A DNA stretch of 64,000 nucleotides, from assembly GCA_026929865.2 (NCBI GenBank), contig CM049403.1, positions 9,648,001 to 9,712,000 on the forward strand, in the 5' to 3' direction. How positions within the stretch are numbered: position 1 is the stretch's first letter; the number at the start of each line of letters is the position of its first letter. The DNA is from Hyperoplus lanceolatus. Taxonomy: Eukaryota > Chordata > Actinopteri > Uranoscopiformes > Ammodytidae. Position numbers and translations under genes: made by a program. The notes under the pieces were generated by a model. The model did no database searches and was not told where the DNA came from. It worked only from the letters and a program-made list of their open reading frames with translations. Positions 1 through 35,006 of this stretch are shown one piece after another.

Positions 1-24269
<24,269 letters not shown>

Positions 24270-24471
24270 AATCTGAATGACTTTCAGCTGTCTCCCCATC
24301 TTTTTAATGAGCTGCCCTGTGGCATATTACTGTGCGTTTCATGATACTCTTAACATAATTCGATGTATGTATTATATACAATGTCTATATTGCATCAGAT
24401 TTTAAAGTTGTTTTTGTTGAGCTCACACAAGTAAGGGCGTTTTCTCACACGACACGTAATTTTCAAATGAC

Positions 24472-24477
24472 TTTATT
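24472..24477 (-). promoter_or_regulatory. lnx1: candidate poly(A) signal of lnx1
   Basis: TTTATT on the + strand is AATAAA on the - strand, about 900 bases after the lnx1 stop. A second candidate lies at 24713-24718. Both lie within the span that fip1l1 transcripts would cover if they end near 24760. Confidence 0.4.
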
Positions 24478-24752
24478 GATAATTTTAACCAAATGTACCA
24501 TCAGATATACTACACAGGCTGAAGCGTGACAGACAGAACCACAGCAGACAGGCCCCAGTCCATCCACTGATACACAGAAACCAAGTCAGTTTTTTTTCTT
24601 CTTAAAAGTAAGAAAAAATAGTAAGGCCTCCACAATGACACCTAATTAAATATACTTTTTTTTTTAACATGTTATGAACACACTGATCCTTTATATTTTT
24701 TAATATACATTTTTTATTGCCACTGGTTTGATAATTTAGCCATTGCTTCTGA

Positions 24753-24758
24753 AATAAA
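24753..24758 (+). promoter_or_regulatory. fip1l1: candidate poly(A) signal of fip1l1
   Basis: AATAAA in a run of three overlapping copies, 484 bases after the fip1l1 stop codon. No closer AATAAA was found between the stop and this site. It lies inside the region expected to be the lnx1 3' UTR on the opposite strand. Confidence 0.45.
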
Positions 24759-25380
24759 AATAAAAATAAAACCTCAACACTGACTACTACTTGGCAACGT
24801 GTGTTCAGGTCAAACAGATGAAGATGACAACCACTGTCAGTACAAACAGAATGGAGCCTATATTTAAAAGGCCATACCACAAACAAACAAAATAAATGTA
24901 TTACAAGTGCTTGGATCAGTACCTTTTTTTTAAAACACCCAACATTTACAGTAAAGAAATGTGAGTCCAACTTAACGCATACCCTAATATATAACTACTG
25001 GAATTGGCAACGTGTTGTGTCTCCACCCGTTCCACGCACACTACCGCTGGGTGCTGTGCCAGAGAATGTCCTCCGTGTCCTCTAAACAAATACTGCCCCC
25101 AACTTCCCAGTTAGAAGGGGGCTCAGTCTCGCACCCTCCCAGTTCATAAATAAGGGTGTCCAGCATTCTTGGAAGGGCAAGTTAACCTCTGGTTACAATC
25201 CAGTTTCATGTTTGTCCCTCTCCAATACTCCTGGCAAAAAGTCTCAGCTGTCCATCAGAAGTGAATTATCCATACAGCCACTGCACAAGTCTAAGCTTCC
25301 ACCACACAGCAAGCTTAGGGTGGTCAGCCATTCTGAAGCTCTTCCTTCCAACATTCCTTGGTCGGTGACTGTGAGCAGTG

Positions 25381-25516
25381 TTACAGCAGGCTGCCCGGCC
25401 AGGAGACAATGGTCAGGGTGATCCTGCCCCGAAGCTCCTTCAGAAGGCGCACCAATGCCGTGTGGGTCATCCCCCATGTACTCTTCCCATTCACCTCCAG
25501 CAAGATGTCCCCACAC
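25381..25516 (-). CDS. lnx1: lnx1 last coding exon, end of PDZ4 and stop
   Basis: Acceptor catctgcgtag. It encodes [40 protein letters not shown] and GSLL, then TAA at 25383-25381. This matches the human C-terminus ([15 protein letters not shown]). The 3' UTR runs toward about 24470. Confidence 0.96.
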
Positions 25517-27803
25517 CTACGCAGATGGCCAATGTAAAAAAAGCACGTTTGAGTTAGGATTGTGTAAATGGGCATGGGTAAGACATACAGTACCGAGAAA
25601 TGATTCGATCGATATGATAACAAATAGTACCATCTTTATGCATAATACAGGTTGTGTCGAAGCTGCTATGAAACATTTTGTTAATGGGCAATAATTAGTA
25701 CATATACCGTACATAGGCCGTGGCATACCTTATCCTGCCATCGTTATAGGCCGGTGTCCCCTCCACGATGGAGCGGATAAAAAAAGATTGATTGCAGTTG
25801 ACCTCCTCCTGACCCCCCACTATACTGAAGCCCAGGCTGCCCGAGGTGCTCCGCCGCAGGACAATGTCTTTGCAGCAGTACAGATGCCTGCATGAGCCAA
25901 GAGAGAGAGAGAGACAGAGAGAGAGAGAGATTAAAAATGTAATCTCTCAACTGCATCTTTAAATTAAATATACTATACATTCAGTATGTGTGCAGTAGCA
26001 AGATTCCTGAAAGCAGCCCCGCTCCGAAAACAAAGGTCTGGCTGCTCTTTGAAATGAAGGTGTGACTTTTTTTTTGCCTTCCAGGAGAGGTATAAGACTG
26101 AGAATAATTGGACATGTACTGTATGTATATCACCTTCATAAAGATAGTCCAGGGCTGTGTGAAAATGATATTCAAAGCCTTCTATTTGCATTGTCACAAT
26201 GTGAGGGGAAAGTTTTTTCGTTCTCTGAAGTTCTACTGATATGACAGCAGCAAACATTCAAGCCATAAAGTTAGTTTGAAAGTATAATGAGAATTTTCTC
26301 CCCAGCTGGCTCTGTCAAAATTTCATTTGGTACCAGCTGGCAGAGGTCACAAGGACCAGTGGGGGCGGGGGGGTACCAGGCCCATACAAAGTAGTGAGGA
26401 AAAAGTAAGAGAAAAACACCATGATATGGCTCACCTGGGTAGCTGCAGCCATGACACCCACAGTGGGGAGTGATCGTCGTTGGGCAGCGGGCTCTTGGTG
26501 CTGTCTGGTGAGGGGCTGAGACAGGGCGGCAACGTGAACTCCTGAAGGCAGTCTTCTGGAGGACGCATCTCCAAGACCTTGAGCACCACGGGAGATGAGG
26601 TGTTCTTCAAGTTGGCCACGGCTTCGCCCCGCGTCACCCCCGTCAAGTCCACCCCGTTCACGTTCAACAAGATGTCACCTGCAGGGGTAAGAAGTGGACA
26701 GCACAGCTCATCCTTCTGCCCACTGTTTTTTTCCCCCCTGATAAATGCATTTTTCAAAAGGCCTCACAGGACAGGGACCCATCATCTGCTTGTTTAATAT
26801 TCATAGAACCTTCCCGCTGCAAAACAAAAGGATGGAAACCAAGCACCACCTGTGCTTTGTAAGCCTCCTCCTTGTGATAAAAGTGGTGCAAAGAAAAACC
26901 AGACGGCATGGCCCAGCTTGCTAGTAAGTAAGCAACTCAAAGGACGGCAATATGCAAATGCAAATGACAGTCTATTACAATACCGAGCATGTTGCATAAC
27001 CACACAAACAGAGAAGCCTGCTGCTGCAATTTCCCATATGAATAGTAATATGCACCTTGAACAGTGCACAGGACAAACACACTCAATATACTTTGGTTAA
27101 TATAGTCTTCATGCTACTTCTATGCTCTCATTCTTCTCGTAAACAGCCACATACATAAATATGAGTGTGATGACAGGCTTAATATGGGGGATGTTTAAAT
27201 ATGGCAACGCTGGAATAAGCAGATGGGGCTAAAAACCCTGCCTTGAAATGTAATAGGCTATCAACATTGCTGCTATTATAGCCAGTTATTTGTGTGCCAC
27301 TCCATGTTTTGCTCTATTTCAGAGCTGACTGATTTCATTTAATGAAATAATTGCGTACTCCACACGTATTATTATGTTCCCGAGGAGCACAATAGGTCCA
27401 GATTATTGCTGCGCTAGTGTTTGTTTGTGTATAAGTCTGTTAGAGCCAATTTGCGGAGCAGTGAACCGCCGCAGTTTCTCCGCTGGATGAATGAACTTCG
27501 TAATGAAACATGAGTCTTAAGTGTTCATCAATCACCCCGTCTGTTATATACAAAGTAGTCATCATCAAAGGCAGATTCATGACAGTCTGCCAGCTATAAC
27601 GCCAGCTCCAGTATAGACATCACCTCACTAAACCAAAACACTCCCATCACGAAATGAACAAACATTCCCTGTAATGAATATCACAAGTAAGGTTCTGGTT
27701 ATACATTTTTAATCAATTGTAATTTTAATGTTTTCCTATAGGCCTATTGCAAGTACTTTGAGCTACATGTGACTTGTGTGAAAGGTGCTATATAAATACA
27801 TTC

Positions 27804-27839
<36 letters not shown>

Positions 27840-30800
27840 TGTTTGTTTGTTTGAACAGGATCAAATAGGTCGTTATTACCTTTGCGGATGGAGCCCTCTT
27901 GTCCCACTACGCCGTCAGAGTCCACGTTTGTGACATAAATGGGAAGGTCCCACCCTCGGCTGGACATGCCGCCTGCCACCGTCATACCCAGGGAGTCATA
28001 CGGCTCCTTGGTCAGAGTGACTGTCTTCTCGTAGCACGCAGGCTTCTGACAGGAGTCCTTCACAGGGGAGGGAAGACAAGGGAGAGAGTAGTGTCACTGC
28101 CATGGTACAGTGGATATAAAAACACGCAGAACGCTGTCACAGTGCCTTTCTTTTTACATTTGCATTCTTGTTAACACAATAACTCATTCAACAAACATGA
28201 TCTGAACTTGATTGTAATGCCAAGGGTACCTTCTACTGAGTACATAATCTAATTAGGTTTGGGAATTGCACATTTGCATATTAATAAAGACCAATCTCGC
28301 TGTGAATTTACGATAGGAGAATTCATATTGAATACCACCCATGTTGTTGTGCTACGGATGGGAGCAAGAGCATGATTATATTTTTGCTAACTATAGAATG
28401 ACCTCATTAGCATACCTGGTAATGTATAATATATGGCGGTCATTAGGAGGGGACATCCTCTTCATTTTGTGTCCATGCTCAATGCAGAGGAACAGATTTA
28501 TCCAAAGATGTTGTGACGTGCGATACGGATGAGTTAAACCATGTGTGGGATAAAGTCGTCAGGATTTTATTTATGGCAAGTAGTGTGTTTGTGTGTCAGA
28601 TGGGGGGGAGTGTGAGGGAGAGCGGAGTAGAAATGAGTAACACATGGACACATTGAGGTCGGTGGGATGTAACCTACGCTGCTTCGCTAATGTGCTGCAT
28701 TCACACATTTGTGCTGCGCTCACAGAGGAGATCGCCTGGTGTCACGTGACTGACCCAGGGGCACAGCAGCCACCCTAGCTATGCAAACTGCCCACTCCTT
28801 CTGCCGAGCCACACAATACATGTAGAGTGTGTAGGCTGTGCTCTGAACACTTCTGCAGGGTGCACTATGTGTGTACAAATATAGCCTACGGATGTGATAA
28901 ACCTTCTTGAAGCCCTTACTGATAAGATGTGTTTTTTTTTTTAATAAAATGGCAACTTTCATTATAAGTTGAGACTCATTTAACGTTTATGAGATTTATT
29001 TTCTACTTGCTGAGAGTTAGCTTTGAAGGTTAATAACACTCTCATGCCTGTACGGAAAATATGAAGCAACAGCCAGCAGCCGGTTAGATTAGTTTAAGTA
29101 AGCATAAAAAGTGGAATTAGGAGGAAACTGCTACCCTGACTCTGTCCGAAGGTCACTAATGAACACATTATATATCTTGTGAATAATTTCCCAGAATTAC
29201 AAAATAGGCTGATTTATTTAAAGGTCACATATTATGCTAAATGCACTTTTTAAATGTGTTCTAACATATCCATGGGTCCACGGTGTGCCTAGAGACTGCC
29301 AAAATATTAAAAGAAATAACAATCTGTCCTTTCTCACTCTACCCTTTTCTGAAACCTCTACCCCTCACCCCTAATATACTCCAGTCAGAATTCTCCTCGT
29401 TTCTGACCTCAAAAGCTGGAAAGCCAGAAGCTTTCACTGTGCAGCCCACACCCCTATTTCTTATTGGTCCACGGCCCTGACAGACAGAGGGCGAGGCGTA
29501 TCTGGCTTCGCTTCCGGACAGGGGGCGGGGGGAGCTCAAAGATTGTATATTTACGAGGGGAGCTGCATCTCTTTTAGAAAAATAGGCCATTGTGAGATTA
29601 GCTGAACATCAGCATAGTACAATAAATGATCTGAAAGTTTTTTTCAGCAAACAATTAAAGAAAAACGTATTAGGGACCACTAAGACCATATAATATGGTG
29701 TATAATAGAACCGAAAAGTGTATAATATGGGAGCTTTAACTAGTTAGCCCTTATGCTGCTTTTACGACAAATTGGAAATCATCTGCTTGAAAATGTGATG
29801 GTAAAAAAACTGCTCTGCATTGCAAAAAACATATATGGCTGACATTAATTCAACTATTCTCTGGGAGAAGGCGAAGCTGTACTGCTGTACTGTTGAACGG
29901 CATGCTCAGCTTTGATGGGGGGGAATAATACCTCCATGGATCATTTGCACCTGAAAGGGAATTTTTTATAAGGGAAAGGGGAGACTGAGATACAAAACTC
30001 CTTTTTGCGTGTGTGTCTGTCTGTGCCTGTCTCACCAGTAGCGTTTGCTCTATATCCACAGGGGAATATGGAGGAGGACCGTCCATGCCCCACGGAGCTT
30101 CCTGTAAGATGTCAGGGGTAGGCAGGCAGATCTGACGGGACACGATGAAGTGGACACCCTCCTCACTCGCCTGGGGAACGTTAAAGAGACAACAGAAATG
30201 AGTTGCGAAAGACACTTATAGTATTTTTTGTAACAATATTGAGAATATTGAAACCACTCTCATGTTTGCTTGTAAAAGCTAGAGTCAGCAATCCTGGAGA
30301 ATGCGTATTGTCAAAAACAGTGAATATCTCCTCACCATCCCCTACCTGTCTGTACTGTGTGTGCGGCATTTGTTTTGGTGTTAATACAAAGCCTTGGCTC
30401 TGTAAACAGGAATGTTAACAAAGGGTATGTAGGCCTACACAAAGGGGCCCACTGTAGCTAGCAACATGCCCGTTTACAGAGCCTAGGCTGTAAATAAACA
30501 GCAGTTTCTTTTTTTAGCGCAAACATAGTCTGGCTTGACCACTCCCGCCAGCGTCTATTAAGCGCTGGCGTCGGCAAACAACGCTACGCCTCCATTGGCT
30601 GCTTCCCGGGGTTAGCCCCGCCGTAGATGATTGTGATTGGTTTAAATAAATAAAAACAGGCCAGCCCAGTTTCCCCCGAATAGACGGCTCTAAACGGAGT
30701 GCTTCCAGACCATACTACTTGCTGTAGTTTGGTCTGGCTTTGCGAGACTAGCGCAAACAGTACAGACAGCCAGGTAGCGTAGTTTGTGAGGAAATATACA

Positions 30801-33800
30801 CTGATTTTGACATTGCTCATTCCACCTTTTAATTTAATGCTACAACAAAGCAGCTGGTTAACACTGAACACGGGGTAAAAACAGCTAGTCTGGTCTTATC
30901 AAGGTCTCCAGGAAGTTGCTAGTCATGGTCGTTTTGCACATAATCACCTGTAAATCTTGTTCTGTGACTGAAACTCCCACAACTTAACTGCCAATCCGGC
31001 ATCACTCAAATAGACACAGACTGGCTGGCTGCTTCCTCTTGCGTTCTGAGATTTCCCCTCTATTCTCAGCAGCACAAAGCTGACTCCTGAATTAACCAGT
31101 CCGGTCCATTATTACCTTAATTGGACTAATTTAATTTCTTCTCTGCCAGTTCTTAATCTCTGACAGAAAGTGCCCGCTCTGAGAGGCCATGTTGGCTCCG
31201 CAGAGACCCAAGAAGAGCCAGTCAGACTGCGTCGACAGGAACTTGGGGCCCAGAGACCCTGCACAGTAAGCCGCAAACACACTGCAATTAACCACGATTA
31301 ACCACAAACACACCACCATTTGACTGGCATCTACCAGGAACCAAACCATGGGAGGGTCCTTTAGGGAATCACCACAATTAAATACTATTAACTGCAGTAA
31401 GTGCAGACACAACCACACAGCACAACACAATTAGCCTGAATCACCACAATTATCTATAATACCTCGGGGACCAGGAGTAAGAACAGAACACACTTGTTTA
31501 TGGTCTGTAACGACATTTGGACTCATTTGACAACCATGAACTTTCTATATATTGTGAAGAACCGTTATCTTACTAAAAGCGAGTGCGTAACTTGTTAATA
31601 TAAATAAATTTCAGTTACATTCAAGCTATTGCCAAATTAGTTGATACAAAGTTGATTAAGCCTGGCCTGGCATTCCCAGACCTGTCACTAGGCGCTGGCA
31701 AATTAAATTTGCTGCGCCTGTTGGTCTGGACACACTCCGTTGAAGCTTTATCAAGAAGACCAGAAATCTGGGCTCACGTTTCAATTGGTTCTATCTAATA
31801 TGGGCGCGCCAGAGCCCTTTATATGGTACTCTGGGGAGGACGTAACCGGATGACGACAGTGACGTGCATGCGACGTCGAAGCCGTGATAGTAAACATCAA
31901 AGATGGCTGCGGATATGTTGTGTGAGTTTGAGACTGCTTTGGCCTCGACCCTTAACGATTTGGAAGACGGCACTCAAATCTTTCATTAGCAAGTAAGTGG
32001 AATGTTCTGTTTTGCCGACCGACAACGGCAAACGTTTAATTCAACAGTTTAACAGCTGTTCGCTAAACGAACAGGGCTTACGTCACCTTGTGCATCGCTC
32101 TGATTGGTTGTAGTGCTATCCAACTGCGTGCAGTGGCATTTGAAATGCACGAGTAGGAGCCACCCCTTGAGTTGGAAATTACTATTGATCGTGGCCAGAC
32201 CCTCTATCGTTCAAGATATCAGGGTCTGGATTTCCAGGCTAGATTAAGCCTATCAGCTCCAGAAAACTATCTCTGTGTTTCTCAGTATGGTAGCGTTTAC
32301 AAACTGGTGTCACCCCCTAACACTAGTGCAGGAGCTCAGATAAAATCCAAAGACACCCACAACATTTTTCCAGTTGTTGATTCTACTACTACTAAGATTA
32401 AAACCTGGATGTACAGCAGAAGGTATAAAATCCATGCACGATCACCGAAGGCATAGCTCATGTAGATACTTAGACAGTGTTGTTGTCATTACTAGGAATT
32501 CCTCATGGGGGCGACACAAGTTACGCACTATAGCTATAGAGCATTACATTTGAAGATAAACCTGCTGACTTACCTGGATAAGTAGAGCAGCGTGTTCTGG
32601 TGCTCCGTAGCGTAGGTCGTGCCCGTTGATGGCCAGCACGCGGTCGCCGACACACAACTGTCCGTCTCGTGCTGCCAGGCCGCCTTCCAGCAGGTGAAAG
32701 ATAAAGACTCCGTGCTCCTCTGGCCGCCTCACTAGCTTGATGCCCAGCTGCTCATCTGGAATGTTTTTACTGAGGACCACATGGATGCTATCGTCCCTCA
32801 TGGGATGGTGCGGTGGGCTGTGAGACGGGTGGCCCCCGGCTCCATCGAGGCTGTGCCCGTGGCCGTGGCCATGCGAATGGGAGTGGTAGCGATGGCGCTG
32901 TTCTCTGAGCACGGTTAGCCGAAGGAGTTGACAGGGCTGTTTGAGGGTTGCCACAGCGTAGCAGTGGGGCACATTGCTGATGTCAATGCCATTTACCTGA
33001 GAGGGCAACACACGGTACAGTTTAAAATGGAACTCTGAGCCCTTCCTACTGATCTGTGAGAATAATTTTTACCGTGATACCTTCAGGATCATGTCCCCGG
33101 GAAGCAAGCGTCCATCCCGAGCAATGACACCTTCTCTGTAGATATCCTGGATCAGGATGCGTACCAAGGGGGTCTCATTGCCACCAACAACGCTGATGGC
33201 CAGCGGTTCCGATTGGTCCAACCGTGTGATCTTAATACTGGTAAGTTCACCGTCAGGGATGAGGTGATGTAGCTGAGGAAGAGGCAGCACTGAAGGAGAC
33301 GGTACAGAGAAGAAAAGGGCCTAGTTTAGTGTATGAATTTCACTGTACTTCACTTGAGGGCCACATTCAACAAGGTAGGAAGTGGGAGAAAGAGAGAGTG
33401 TTGCAGAGGGTAAGATAGACACATCGAGGGAGAAAGAACGGTAGACCGTGGTGGAGAGGTCCAGCAGTGGAACCAGCTGTCTCTACTCCCTTAGGCTACT
33501 AAAACAAACTCGTACAAGCCAAGAAGGAAAATTGACTTGGCTGATCATCCCACTCCATGTTTGTATCATTAGTCATATACATCTGTAGCAAGTATGCTTG
33601 GGAAAACCCTCAATTTCCAATTTCCAGAAGGTTTTTGCTCGGGCGGGGATGCAAGAAAATTTATAATATGAACAAGCTTTGCACATATTCTCAAAGGAAT
33701 ATTTATTCTAGTTTTTTTCGAACGACGAGGTGAAATAAATCCGTCCAAAGGTAGTCAAGGAACTCAATGGGTGCCAGAAAAAGATTGATTTCAAAATTAT

Positions 33801-34974
33801 TTATGTGCATAGCATATATATTTTTTCATTTGTTTTCACACCAAACTCGCTCAACATGTCCAATATATAGGATTCGGTCTTTAAGGATAAATGCAGAATT
33901 TCACAAATAATCAGATTCATGCATGCAAAACTCATTGTATACCTTGAAACGTCTGAGAAATATGTCCTAGTATATTATCACTCTGGACTAGACCATGTGG
34001 AGGTGGTGGGTGGGGGACCTTTTGTGACCATTTTGGCCAACAACCCTGGCCAATAAATGACAGAGTAGATGTACTCCCCGTCCTTATTAATTTTCTTTGG
34101 TTATGACAAATGTCTTTCTCTCTCTCGCTCTCTCTCTCTCATTCTTGTTATCCCTCAGTCTCTCTGTGTGTCTGAAGCGCTGTGGCCTCGGCCGTTCGTT
34201 CTACTCATGCTGCACTTTCTCCATTCCAAAGTCAATATTTTGTCGTTATCGCGGCAGATTGCTTCCAGGGTGGCGACCACATTAACACAGAGACCTGCAT
34301 TTATTATGTAACTCTCCCTTTCTCTCCATCTCACTCTTCCAACCTCCGTCTGTCCTCATCTCGTCTTGTTTTTCATCCGCTCGTCCATCCATTGGGACCC
34401 CGCTATGCCTTTATTTGTTTCCCTCATCTCCATTGACTTTTTCTGTATCCACTCTTCCCTCCAGTTCTTCTGTATGGATATGTATCCCTATACTTCAGCC
34501 TTCCATCCTCTCCCTCTATCTCTGTCTCTCCAGTGGGCAGGCAATGAATATTTAATCTATTCTCTCAGCCTCCTCAGCGATGGCCTCAGAGAATAATCTA
34601 GTCCCTGATCATTTGTCATCCTTCATTCTTATGCAATACCACATGCCTTCTCCTCTTCCCATCAAGCTGCACTTCCACTCTCATGGTTGACTATATTTTA
34701 TCCACTTTTGCTCTCACTGACGATATTACTTTTAATATCCCTGGAGCACATTCTCTTTACTACATCGCATCTTATGGATCTACCATGTCAAGAACACTAA
34801 CCTCCTGTGGGACTACTCCATCAAGTTGTTGCAAAACCCTGTTGACCCTGGCTGTGTTGGAGGACAGAGGAGGAAGGGGGTCGTGAGCTAGAGGTGGAGA
34901 AGAACTGGAGGACGTCATCAGCCTCCTCTCCAGTGGCCTCCCGTATCCCATGCCTGTCCAAAGTGCCTCAGGCT

Positions 34975-35006
<32 letters not shown>

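Larger units (their letters stand above)
31572..32551. mobile_element. TTAA-type MITE, copy A, interrupted by a hAT element
   Basis: The left part has AGTGCGTAAC, CAAGCTATTGCCAAATTAGT and TTGATACAAAG. The right part, after the insertion, has TATCAGCTCCAGAAAACTAT, CTCAGTATGGTAGCGTTTAC and AAGTTACGCACTATAGC. The same order, without the insertion, occurs at 53681-53915. Confidence 0.78.
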
